From Bacillota bacterium (GTDB taxonomy: Bacteria; Bacillota; Clostridia; Christensenellales; SZUA-584), in NCBI GenBank assembly GCA_023390815.1, contig JAEWCC010000008.1, forward strand, positions 1 to 64,000: DNA of 64,000 bases. Direction: 5' to 3'. The notes beneath the pieces are model-generated. The model was not told the DNA's origin. It ran no database searches and worked only from the letters and a program-made list of their open reading frames with translations. Positions 34,449 to 42,725 of the stretch are shown here, one piece after another (the stretch's first letter is position 1; each line of letters begins with the position of its first letter). Both the position numbers and the translations under genes were made by a program.

Positions 34449-34796
34449 TTACTTCTTTTCCACTTCGATATAATCGATATAAAATTCCGTGCCGATCTTC
34501 GTCGGATGGCCTTCGCCTCCGCATTGCGGGCACTCAAATGAAAAAGGCTTCCTTTTAAACAGCTCTCCGCAAGCGGCGCACTGTGCTTTGGGCTCGATCC
34601 GCTCGATCTTCAGCTTGCAGCCTTCGCAGAGCGTGCCTTTCGATATCTCGTCGAAGTACAGCTGCACGCTTTCACCCACATAGCCGCTCAGGTCTCCGAT
34701 GACGAGCGAAATCAGTTCCACCTTGTCCGCTCCCTGGTCCCGCGCGGCGTTTTCCGCCAGCCGTATGATCTCGAGTGTGATCGGATACTCATGCAT
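34449..34796 (-). CDS. hypA: Nickel metallochaperone HypA
   Basis: A 115-residue protein. The N-terminal nickel-binding motif MHEYPIT has His2 (the usual form is MHE). The zinc site is CAACGE...CPQCGG at about 70-100. The ATG at 34796 is fixed by that motif; the longer open frame runs back into the ferredoxin gene. It overlaps that gene by 8 bases. It hands nickel to HypB for the hydrogenase encoded just upstream. Confidence 0.93.
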   Translation of the reverse strand: MHEYPITLEIIRLAENAARDQGADKVELISLVIGDLSGYVGESVQLYFDEISKGTLCEGCKLKIERIEPKAQCAACGELFKRKPFSFECPQCGGEGHPTKIGTEFYIDYIEVEKK

Positions 34797-35124
34797 CGAC
34801 GTAATCGTCCGTGCGCTTCTCGGTGGACGGCGTCGTATAATCGTTGCCCATGGACAGCGCTTTCTTATTGCAGCTTTCCACGCAGGAACCACATTGGATG
34901 CAGTTGAAGCGGTCGATGCTCCAGCGCTTCGCGGCACGGTCTACCGTAATGGCTTTGGTCGGGCATTTCTTGGCGCACAGGCCGCATAACACACAGCTGT
35001 TGTTCCACTCGATATGACCGCGCGTGCGTTCAAAGAACTCCCGCGGTTTTACCGGATACATCAACGTAGCCGGGTGTGAGCCCAGATTCTTCAGCGCCGC
35101 TTTCGAAAAACTCATTATCGACAT
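34789..35124 (-). CDS. echF: Ech-type hydrogenase ferredoxin subunit
   Basis: A 111-residue polyferredoxin-like subunit with two 4Fe-4S motifs, CVLCGLCAKKCP at about 43-54 and CIQCGSCVESCN at about 72-83. It passes electrons from soluble ferredoxin to the small subunit in energy-converting hydrogenases. It is 4 bases downstream of the large-subunit gene. A second ATG 3 codons in is an equal candidate start. Confidence 0.9.
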   Translation of the reverse strand: MSIMSFSKAALKNLGSHPATLMYPVKPREFFERTRGHIEWNNSCVLCGLCAKKCPTKAITVDRAAKRWSIDRFNCIQCGSCVESCNKKALSMGNDYTTPSTEKRTDDYVDA

Positions 35125-35128
35125 AAGG

Positions 35129-36208
35129 TTACCTCTCGGTGCAGCTGATGCACGGATCGATCGTGAGGATCAACACCGGTACGTTGGCCAGGCTGCGCCC
35201 CTCCAATATCTTGAGCAGCGCGGGCAGATTGGCGAACGTTGGAGTCCGCACACGGAACCTCTCCAAAAACTTCGTATCGTTTCCCCGGACATGGTACAGC
35301 ACTTCCCCGCGCGGCTGCTCCAGCCGCACAAAGCTCTGACCGTTGGGCGTACCCTTTACCTTAACTTCCGTTTCGCCCTCAGGAATCTTGTCCATCGCCT
35401 GATTGATGAGGTTGATCGCGGTGTAGACTTCCTTCATGCGAACCTCACAGCGGGCATAGCTGTCGCCATCCTCGCGCGTAATCACTTCAAAGTCAAGGTT
35501 GTTATAGATCGAATATCCCGTTTTTCGGATATCCATAGCAACGCCGCTTGCGCGCAGCATCGGCCCAACCGCCCCGAGCGAGAACGCTTCTTCTTTAGAC
35601 AACACGCCGATACCTCTCAAGCGATGCTGTACCGACTTATCCTTCAAGAATATGCTCTCGATCTTTTCAAATTCTTTTTTGATATCCTGGAGCGTGGCGC
35701 GGATTGTGTTGAGCGAATCGCCGTCGATATCCTTGCGTACGCCACCCACCTTGCAGACGGAGAATATCACGCGTCCGCCGGTCGTCATCTCGAATATATC
35801 CAGCACGCGCTCGCGCAGCCGCCAGCATTGCATGAACAGGTTCTCGAAGCCGAATGAATCCGCCAGCAGGCCCATCCATAAAAGATGGCTGTGGACTCTC
35901 GATAGCTCCGCCCAGATGACGCGCAGATACTGCGCGCGGTGCGGAACCTCGATCTTCATGATGTCTTCCACCGCCATGCAGTAACCCATGCCGTGCATAA
36001 AGCTGCATATGCCGCATACGCGCTCGGCGACGTAGACATATTCATTGAAATCGCGCGTCTCCGCCAGCTTTTCAAGCCCGCGGTGGATATAGCCGATGGA
36101 CGGGATTGCCTCCACAACGCGCTCGTCCTCGATCACCAGATCGAGATGAATCGGCTCGGGTAAAACCGGATGCTGTGGCCCAAACGGGATAATACTGCGT
36201 TTGCTCAT
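35129..36208 (-). CDS. echE: Ech-type [NiFe] hydrogenase large subunit
   Basis: A 359-residue catalytic subunit. The four nickel ligands are in RVCGICSF at about 63-70 and DPCISC at the very C-terminus. The coding sequence stops two residues after that motif (CTER, stop), so there is no C-terminal peptide to be cut off by a maturation protease, and no such protease gene is in the operon. The homology is to group 4 hydrogenases and complex I NuoD. It overlaps the preceding subunit gene by 4 bases. Confidence 0.94.
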   Translation of the reverse strand: MSKRSIIPFGPQHPVLPEPIHLDLVIEDERVVEAIPSIGYIHRGLEKLAETRDFNEYVYVAERVCGICSFMHGMGYCMAVEDIMKIEVPHRAQYLRVIWAELSRVHSHLLWMGLLADSFGFENLFMQCWRLRERVLDIFEMTTGGRVIFSVCKVGGVRKDIDGDSLNTIRATLQDIKKEFEKIESIFLKDKSVQHRLRGIGVLSKEEAFSLGAVGPMLRASGVAMDIRKTGYSIYNNLDFEVITREDGDSYARCEVRMKEVYTAINLINQAMDKIPEGETEVKVKGTPNGQSFVRLEQPRGEVLYHVRGNDTKFLERFRVRTPTFANLPALLKILEGRSLANVPVLILTIDPCISCTER

Positions 36209-36564
36209 TGACCCTCACCATCCTTGATCGCGAAAGGCGTCTTCTGTGCCGTTCTATAAAGCTTTCCATCGAAATCCACCAATTTGTGGTGTATCTTGAT
36301 ACCGAACAGCGCCTCGATCTCGTTCTCGTACAGGAACGCATAGGAATAGATGGAGCTGATGCTCGAAATCTCTTCGCCCGGCTCCACCGCCATTTTGAGA
36401 TCAATCAGTGTATAATCCTGATCGAACGAATAATCCAATTCATAATGATCCCCGGCTTTGCTGCAGCATATCTGCACGAGCCGGCAGCCCTGCTCCTTAA
36501 GATCGCTGACGCGGTCTACAAGCTCCACTGGCTTTACATCTCTGTATTCAATTGCGGGCAGCAT
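36205..36564 (-). CDS. echD: Ech-type hydrogenase subunit EchD (complex I 30-kDa-like)
   Basis: A 119-residue soluble subunit related to NuoC. The C-terminal part, with YSYAFLYENEIEALFGIKI, matches the family signature around the ELFG-like segment. The ATG at 36564 has AGG upstream and overlaps echC by 17 bases; longer in-frame starts lie inside echC. It bridges the small and large catalytic subunits. Confidence 0.87.
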   Translation of the reverse strand: MLPAIEYRDVKPVELVDRVSDLKEQGCRLVQICCSKAGDHYELDYSFDQDYTLIDLKMAVEPGEEISSISSIYSYAFLYENEIEALFGIKIHHKLVDFDGKLYRTAQKTPFAIKDGEGQ

Positions 36565-37021
36565 CGTTGCCTCCAGTCTTCTTTTCCTTCTTCTCCATGC
36601 GGTGCTTCTCATACTTCTCGTCCAGTATTCCAGCCGCTTTAATCACACCGTCGATAATGGCTTCAGGCCTTGCCGCACAGCCCGGGACGTAAACGTCCAC
36701 CGGAATCACCTGATCGGCGCCACCCTTCATATTATAGCCCTCCCCGAAAATACCGCCGCTTACTGCGCATATTCCCACGGCGACGACCGCTTTGGGATTC
36801 GGCATCTGTTCGTAAATTTGTTTGACAACGTCTACGCCCTGCTCGTTGATCGCGCCCGTCACGACCAGAATATCCGCATGTTTCGGGTTGCCAGTATTGA
36901 TAATCCCGAAGCGTTCCAGATCGTACAGCGGCGTCAGGCAGGCGAGCACTTCGATATCACAGCCATTGCAGCTGGCACCATTATAATGGATAACCCATGG
37001 AGAACGTTTAAAATAACCCAT
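36548..37021 (-). CDS. echC: Ech-type hydrogenase small subunit
   Basis: A 157-residue subunit of the NuoB type that carries the proximal 4Fe-4S cluster. Ligands are seen in ASCNGCDIEVLACLTP at about 17-32, AVGICAVSGG at about 93 and VPGCAARPE at about 130. It is 9 bases after echB. Confidence 0.93.
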   Translation of the reverse strand: MGYFKRSPWVIHYNGASCNGCDIEVLACLTPLYDLERFGIINTGNPKHADILVVTGAINEQGVDVVKQIYEQMPNPKAVVAVGICAVSGGIFGEGYNMKGGADQVIPVDVYVPGCAARPEAIIDGVIKAAGILDEKYEKHRMEKKEKKTGGNDAARN

Positions 37022-37030
37022 CTTTCACCT

Positions 37031-37891
37031 TCACGATATCAGCGACATTAATATAATGTTCAGGAAACCGGCTGTCGCCGTCAGTATCCATACAGTCGAA
37101 AGCGCAAATCTCCACCGCACGCGCGCAAACGTGTTGTCGATCAGTATTTCGAGGAAGAACACCAGCAGGCACACGCCGATTGCAATGAGCGGGCTGATCG
37201 CGGCGTTCCACGAAAAGAACAGATAGATGAACCCGTACAGCATCACGTTCTCATACCAGTGCGTGACTTCGACAATTGCGAGCGTCGGGCCGGAAAACTC
37301 CGTGGTCAGCCCGCTTACCAGCTCCTGATGCGCATGATGCGATGTGCTGATGTCGAACGGCGACTTGCGGAATTTAAAGGTTAGTATAAACACAAAGCCG
37401 ATAAAAATCCCCGGCAGAAAAACGATGGGCGGTATCGCCGATGACGCGATCGCGCTCACCGAAAACGTCTTGGCAAACAGGTAAAAGCCCATGCCTGTAA
37501 ACAATACCATCGGCTCGTACGACATCATCGCAAGCAGCTCGCGGTCCGCGCCCATGTTGCTGTACGGCGAATTCGTCGAATAGGCCGCCATCAGCAGGAA
37601 TATGCTCGCGAGCGTCAGCGCGAAAATGACGAGCAGGATATCGCCGCCCGAGAAGAAGATCGCACCGGTCGCGATCATGAACAGCAGGAACATGATGACC
37701 AGAAACGTCTCGGCTTTATTGACCACCGAAGCTTCCTTGTGCAGCAGCTTGAGCACATCATAAAACGGCTGCAATATAGGCGGGCCTTGTCTGCCTTGCA
37801 TCCTTGCCGTTATCTTTAAATCAAGGCCTGCCAGTAGTCCGCCAAGGAACGGCGCACCGAATATGTATATCAGAGCCAGCGTCAAACCCAT
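37031..37891 (-). CDS. echB: Ech-type hydrogenase membrane subunit EchB (NuoH-like)
   Basis: A 286-residue membrane protein with about eight helices. The NuoH signature GRQGPPILQPFYDVLKLL is at about 34-51, and the charged loop FKFRKSPFDISTSHHAHQEL is at about 170-190. It couples the catalytic arm to ion translocation. One base separates it from echA. Confidence 0.93.
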   Translation of the reverse strand: MGLTLALIYIFGAPFLGGLLAGLDLKITARMQGRQGPPILQPFYDVLKLLHKEASVVNKAETFLVIMFLLFMIATGAIFFSGGDILLVIFALTLASIFLLMAAYSTNSPYSNMGADRELLAMMSYEPMVLFTGMGFYLFAKTFSVSAIASSAIPPIVFLPGIFIGFVFILTFKFRKSPFDISTSHHAHQELVSGLTTEFSGPTLAIVEVTHWYENVMLYGFIYLFFSWNAAISPLIAIGVCLLVFFLEILIDNTFARVRWRFALSTVWILTATAGFLNIILMSLIS

Positions 37892-37892
37892 A

Positions 37893-39794
37893 TCAGATTA
37901 TACTCCCGATGATATAAATCAAGGCAAATACCAGCATTGCGGCTGAAAGCACCGTTCCCGCAATGAACAGCCTCCCTTTTCCAAAGTACCTTTCCATATA
38001 CCAGTTGGACAGGTACATCCTTTTCTCCTCGCCTCCCGCACCGATGAAGTGCCGGTCGTCGCCTGTGTTGACGCCGCTCATATAAACCGTCGTCAGCTTG
38101 CCCCCGCGCGTCAGGAAACTTAAGCCGACCGGCAGCAGCAGGATCATACCGAGAAGCAGCAGCATAATTTGCTGATTACCCGCGCTGATGATCGTCAGCT
38201 TCGTCCCAAACATCTGGGCCAGGAACGGTTCGACGATATGCTGGGACACTACCGGGAACAGCAGGCAGTTGGCGACCGTAAACGCCGCCAGCGAGAACAA
38301 TGCAACCCGCTCCGCCCCCGGAGTCTGGGCTTTGAGCCGCTCGCTCTTATGCCGGATGGCGATGATCTTGCCGAGCCATTTGGTCCAGTAGAACAGCGTC
38401 GCCGCGCTGCCGAACACAAGCATGAACAGCATGATCATGTTCTTGGAGTCGAGGAACGCCTTCATCGCGGCCCATTTGGAGATCAGCATGCCAAACGGTG
38501 CAAGGAACATTCCCGCGATACCCACCGTGATCATAATCGCCAGCAGCGGCAGCTTCACAATAAGGCCGTGCATATCCTCGATATCCCGGCTGCCCGTGAG
38601 GCTTTCCACCGAACCCACCGAAAGGAACAGCAGCGATTTGGACGCGGCGTGGAACAGGATCAGGAAGAAAGCGGCCCACATGGACTCGTAGGTCCCGATA
38701 CCGGCGCACGCCACAATGAGCCCCAGATTGGCGATCGTGGAATAGGCAAGCACTTTCTTAGCATCGTTCTGCGTGATCGCAATGAACGATGCGAGCAGGA
38801 ACGTCAGACCGCCGATGAGCGCTACGAAATATCCCGCCGTATTCCCTTTGAGCAGCGGGGCGATACGAAGAATCAGATACACCCCCGCTTTGACCATCGT
38901 GGAGGAATGCAGCAGCGCGGACGTTGGCGTCGGCGCCACCATCGCGCCCAGCAGCCATTTTGAGAAAGGCATTTGCGCGGACTTGGACAGCCCCGCGATC
39001 GCGATGAACAGCGCGGGCAGCGCGATCTCTGCCGCACCGGCATTTGCAAGGATATCCTTCAGTTCCGTGACGTGAAACTGAAAGTTAAAGTAGATGATCC
39101 CTGCGGTGAAGAACAAGCTGCCGATCATATTGTACAGCAATGCGGTAAAAGCGTTTTGAACCGCCTCGGGCGTCTTCGTATATCCGATCAGCAGGAACGA
39201 GCATACGGTGGTGATTTCCCAGAACAGATAGATCCACACCAGATCGTTGCACAGAACAATCCCGAACATCGCCGCAAAAAACAGGAATATCACCGCAAAG
39301 AACACATTGCGTCTGTCCTTTACCTCGGGATGGTGTTTTTGGTAATGCTTCATGTAAGACAGCGAAAATATGCAGATGAGACCGCCGATAAAGGCGACGA
39401 TCATAATCATGATGATGTTCAGCTTGTCTACAAAGAAATGATGGCTCAGGCTTTCGGTTAAGTGGTGCCCCGAAAGCTCGTACCATGCAAGCACTCCCGC
39501 CTGCACCGCGGTGAACAGCGTGACCAGGTACTTCTTATGTTTGATGGATATAAACAGAATGTATACGGCTAAAATCAGCTCGAACGAGAAAAGGAGGATA
39601 TTGGCCGTGACCGATTGAACAAGGTAGTAATGTTCCACCTGCCCAAAATCTGTAATGGAGATGGCTAAAGCCAGCGCAGCAATGGCGATGCAGCTTGCGA
39701 TGATGATGATATTGCGAAACGTGTTGTTCTTTATCATCAGCAGCAATCCGGCAATGAGGAGCGGAATGCATATTATCAGTACAATAAGCGTCAT
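37893..39794 (-). CDS. echA: Ech-type hydrogenase membrane subunit EchA (NuoL-like antiporter subunit)
   Basis: A 633-residue membrane protein with about 14-16 helices, of the NuoL/MrpA antiporter family. LVWIYLFWEITTVCSFLLIG carries the conserved Glu, and SKSAQMPFSKWLLGAMVAPTPTSALLHSSTMVKAGVYL carries the conserved Lys and His of the proton path. The ATG at 39794 has GAGGGA upstream; a start 9 codons earlier lacks one. It heads the operon. The complex forms H2 from reduced ferredoxin while pumping H+ or Na+. Confidence 0.93.
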   Translation of the reverse strand: MTLIVLIICIPLLIAGLLLMIKNNTFRNIIIIASCIAIAALALAISITDFGQVEHYYLVQSVTANILLFSFELILAVYILFISIKHKKYLVTLFTAVQAGVLAWYELSGHHLTESLSHHFFVDKLNIIMIMIVAFIGGLICIFSLSYMKHYQKHHPEVKDRRNVFFAVIFLFFAAMFGIVLCNDLVWIYLFWEITTVCSFLLIGYTKTPEAVQNAFTALLYNMIGSLFFTAGIIYFNFQFHVTELKDILANAGAAEIALPALFIAIAGLSKSAQMPFSKWLLGAMVAPTPTSALLHSSTMVKAGVYLILRIAPLLKGNTAGYFVALIGGLTFLLASFIAITQNDAKKVLAYSTIANLGLIVACAGIGTYESMWAAFFLILFHAASKSLLFLSVGSVESLTGSRDIEDMHGLIVKLPLLAIMITVGIAGMFLAPFGMLISKWAAMKAFLDSKNMIMLFMLVFGSAATLFYWTKWLGKIIAIRHKSERLKAQTPGAERVALFSLAAFTVANCLLFPVVSQHIVEPFLAQMFGTKLTIISAGNQQIMLLLLGMILLLPVGLSFLTRGGKLTTVYMSGVNTGDDRHFIGAGGEEKRMYLSNWYMERYFGKGRLFIAGTVLSAAMLVFALIYIIGSII

Positions 39795-39853
39795 ATTCCC
39801 TCGATTATACAATTTCGGCAAGAAAATATTCCAAGCCGCAAATTAACGGAGCA

Positions 39854-39882
39854 ATATTATCACTCGCATTTTACCCTGTCAA
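39854..39882 (-). promoter_or_regulatory. Promoter of the ech-hyp operon
   Basis: On the minus strand, TTGACA (complement of 39877-39882) and TAATAT (complement of 39854-39859) are 17 bases apart, a near-consensus housekeeping promoter 60-90 bases before echA. The rest of the 447-base gap is AT-rich with no supported gene. Confidence 0.88.
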
Positions 39883-40169
39883 TCATTGATATTTTTCTAA
39901 CAATCTTAACGCATATTTATTCACTATTCATCCATTTCCTTCTTTTGTTTATATCAATTCTATGTAATATGCCGTTAAATATAGCTTTCCATTTACCCAC
40001 ATTCCATATCCATGCAGGAATAAAGCCGCGCCGCCAAAACTTTGTGACGCGCTCGTTTCCCTATTGATGACGGTTGATGATGCAGCGGTTTTGCAATTAT
40101 CAAATAAGCAATTATCAGAAATCCTTAGGTCCTCATTTATATTCGCATCAAGCCCTAAAGCGGCAGCAT

Positions 40170-40198
40170 TTGAAACCGCAGCGAATCTTTTATATAAT
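40170..40198 (+). promoter_or_regulatory. Promoter of the LuxE/LuxC-like pair
   Basis: TTGAAA (40170-40175) and TATAAT (40193-40198) are 17 bases apart, about 44 bases before the start codon of the first gene. Confidence 0.8.
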
Positions 40199-40241
40199 GA
40201 CAGAGACGCCTTGTATATTTCGCCATGTTTGGAGGATGATG

Positions 40242-41360
40242 ATGAGTGCCAGGCGAAAACTGTTCTTTCAGAAGAATCCTTACCGCACGGAAGCAGCCTC
40301 GCCTGTTTTTATGCAAGCGATTAGAGAAAACCTCCGTTACCATATGGCGAATTGCCCCGATTATGCCGCCCTGCTGCAATCGCGGGGCTTTGATATGAGC
40401 TGCCTTAAGTACGAGGCGGACCTATGGCAAATCCCCGCGATCCCGACGCTGTACCTGAAAAGGAACCGGCTGTTTTCCATAAGCCGGGATCAGCTTAGTG
40501 TAGAGGCAGAGTCGTCCGGCACAAAAGGGCTTCAAAGCCAGGTCGGGTTTGACCGGCAGACCATGTTCTACGGCATGGCGATGATCATCCGCTTTTTCGC
40601 ATTTCACAAGGTGATATCGCCGATTCCGGCAAACTATATCATACTCGGTTATGAGCCGGGCGGAACTGAACTCGGCGCGGCGAAGACCGCGTTTGGCGCA
40701 ACCCGTTTCGCGCCCGCGCTGCACAGAGCGTATGCTTTGAGGCGAAGCGGGGCGGAATACACGCCCAATATAGAGGGCATCCGCGCGGCACTGATGAAGT
40801 ACAGCCGACAGGGCTTCCCGGTTCGGTTTGTCGGGTTCCCGTCTTATATGTATTTCCTCGTCAAGGCGCTTCATGATAACGGCGTATCGCTGAAACTCCA
40901 TTCCAAATCCAAAGTGCTGCTAGGCGGCGGATGGAAGCAGTTTGCGTCCGAAGAAATCGACCGCGGGAATTTCTATGCGCTCATTCATGAAACGCTGGGC
41001 ATCGGCAAGGAGAATTGCCTCGAATTCTACAGCGCGGTAGAGCATCCCCTCCCCTACTGCAAATGCAAAAACGGTCATTTCCATGTGCCTGCGTATAGCC
41101 GCGCCATTGTCCGCGACGTCGGCACCCTGCTGCCGGTCGAAACCGGGCAAGCGGGGCTGCTCAGCTTCGTCTCGCCGCTCGTACGCAGCATGCCGCTGAC
41201 AAGCGTCGTTACGGATGATCTGGCCGTATTGAACGACGGCAAGGATTGCGGCTGCGGTATCGAAACCCCATTCTTTACGCTGCTGGGCCGTGCCGGAGTC
41301 GAACAGATTAAAACATGCGCCGCGGACGCCGCGGAAATGCTGGGAGGTGCTTCGCTGTGA
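40242..41360 (+). CDS. LuxE-like acyl-protein synthetase
   Basis: A 372-residue ATP-dependent acyl-activating enzyme of the LuxE/long-chain-fatty-acid-protein ligase family. The nucleotide region is seen as VEAESSGTKGLQSQVGFDR at about 88-106, followed by YIILGYEPGG and an ANL-like layout. Upstream in-frame codons include the promoter, so the ATG at 40242 with GGAGG at 40231-40235 is used. The last codon overlaps the reductase gene (GTGA). In luminous bacteria LuxE feeds acyl groups to LuxC; here there is no luciferase. Confidence 0.85.
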   Translation: MSARRKLFFQKNPYRTEAASPVFMQAIRENLRYHMANCPDYAALLQSRGFDMSCLKYEADLWQIPAIPTLYLKRNRLFSISRDQLSVEAESSGTKGLQSQVGFDRQTMFYGMAMIIRFFAFHKVISPIPANYIILGYEPGGTELGAAKTAFGATRFAPALHRAYALRRSGAEYTPNIEGIRAALMKYSRQGFPVRFVGFPSYMYFLVKALHDNGVSLKLHSKSKVLLGGGWKQFASEEIDRGNFYALIHETLGIGKENCLEFYSAVEHPLPYCKCKNGHFHVPAYSRAIVRDVGTLLPVETGQAGLLSFVSPLVRSMPLTSVVTDDLAVLNDGKDCGCGIETPFFTLLGRAGVEQIKTCAADAAEMLGGASL

Positions 41361-42649
41361 ACATGATATCGGGCATCGAGGTGACTCGGGAGCAAAGCCT
41401 TGCTTCATTGGACAACCTGCACGAAACGATATGCCGGACGCTGGCCTCCGGCGAGCTGCCTTTGCAGCGCGTCGTCGCCGCCTGTGACGAATTATCCGGC
41501 TGGCTGGGTGAGGAAAATTGTCTGCCCGCGCTGCTTGCGCTCGGCGTGCCCGAACGAAGGGCGCTGGCGGAGCTCGCGCAGGCGAAGGCGATGCTGAGCC
41601 GGGACTATATCGAAGCACGGCTGATGCACGAGTTTCACGAGCTGCCCGGACCGGAGAGCGGCTTCGTTCCCTATGGACAAAGTTCAGGCGTTACACAGGC
41701 ATGGAAGCCGCTGGGCGTGCTGCTGCACATCGCGGCGGGCAACGCGGACGCCCTGCCGCTGCTGAGCGTCATCGAAGGGCTGATTACCGGCAACATCAAC
41801 CTGTTGAAGCTGCCGGGCATAGATGACGGGCTCACGGTTCCGCTGCTGCTTCGGCTCATCGATATCGAGCCGCACATCGCAGACTATGTATACGTTTACG
41901 ATTTCCCCTCCACGGATACGGATTCTCTGAAGAAGCTGGCGCGGGCGGCCCACGCGACCGTCGTTTGGGGCGGCGACGCGGCTGTCACCGCCGTCCGGCA
42001 GGCCGCGAATCCGGATACCAAAATCATCGAATGGGGCCACAAGCTCAGCTTCGCATACGTGTCCGGCGAAGCGCACGATGAGGCGCTCCGGGGCATCGCG
42101 CACAACATCTGTGATACCGATCAACGCTATTGCAGCTCGTGTCAGGGAATTTATCTCGATACGGAAGATATGGACGAGGTGTACAACTTTTCGGAACGTT
42201 TCCTGCGTCTGCTATACGATACGGCCAAGTCGATGGAAAGACCGCTCAGCCTTTCGCTGCGGGCGCAAAAGACGCTGGAGCTATATACCGAAGAGCTTGA
42301 ATCGGTTTCATCATCCAAGCGGGTTTACCGCTGCGGCGATTGCAGCGTGATCGCCTATCCAGATAGTCATCTTCAGCCCTCGTATATGTTCCGCAATTGC
42401 TGGGTAAAGCCGCTCCCCCGCGAAAAGCTGATCTCCGCGCTGCTGCCATATAAGAACCGCCTTCAAACCGCCGCGCTGGTCTGCGAGGAGAGTGAGCGGA
42501 TGCCGCTTGAGACGGCACTGCTGAGGTCCGGCGTCGTCCGTATCACAGGCGGGCACAACATGTCGGCAGGGTACTGCGGCTTGCCGCACGATGGCGAGTA
42601 CCCCCTGCCCCGGTATATGAAAAGGGTATCGATCGATTACGAGTCTTAG
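41357..42649 (+). CDS. LuxC-like acyl reductase
   Basis: A 430-residue reductase of the LuxC family (aldehyde-dehydrogenase fold) that reduces an activated acyl group to aldehyde with NAD(P)H. Visible features: VLLHIAAGNADALPLLSVIEGLITGNINLLKLPG at about 120-153, VVWGGDAAV and the likely catalytic Cys in RYCSSCQGIY at about 257-262. The GTG at 41357 has GGAGG at 41343 and overlaps the LuxE-like stop. An ATG two codons later is an alternative. The pair probably makes a fatty aldehyde; the use of that aldehyde is unknown. Confidence 0.87.
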   Translation: MNMISGIEVTREQSLASLDNLHETICRTLASGELPLQRVVAACDELSGWLGEENCLPALLALGVPERRALAELAQAKAMLSRDYIEARLMHEFHELPGPESGFVPYGQSSGVTQAWKPLGVLLHIAAGNADALPLLSVIEGLITGNINLLKLPGIDDGLTVPLLLRLIDIEPHIADYVYVYDFPSTDTDSLKKLARAAHATVVWGGDAAVTAVRQAANPDTKIIEWGHKLSFAYVSGEAHDEALRGIAHNICDTDQRYCSSCQGIYLDTEDMDEVYNFSERFLRLLYDTAKSMERPLSLSLRAQKTLELYTEELESVSSSKRVYRCGDCSVIAYPDSHLQPSYMFRNCWVKPLPREKLISALLPYKNRLQTAALVCEESERMPLETALLRSGVVRITGGHNMSAGYCGLPHDGEYPLPRYMKRVSIDYES

Positions 42650-42670
42650 CCCTTTCAAACGTATGTACAC

Positions 42671-42700
42671 AAAACGGCCCGCTCTCGCAAGGCCGTTTTT
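42671..42700. terminator. Bidirectional terminator between the LuxC-like gene and the catalase gene
   Basis: AAAACGGCC (42671-42679) pairs with GGCCGTTTT (42691-42699) and TTTTT continues. The flanking genes converge here, so one hairpin serves both. Confidence 0.9.
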
Positions 42701-42725
42701 CAGTTCCGTACCTTTATTCTGCTGT

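Noticed and set aside
40064..40324. 86-codon plus-strand frame before the LuxE-like gene
   Set aside because: It contains the promoter at 40170-40198 and overlaps the real start in another frame.
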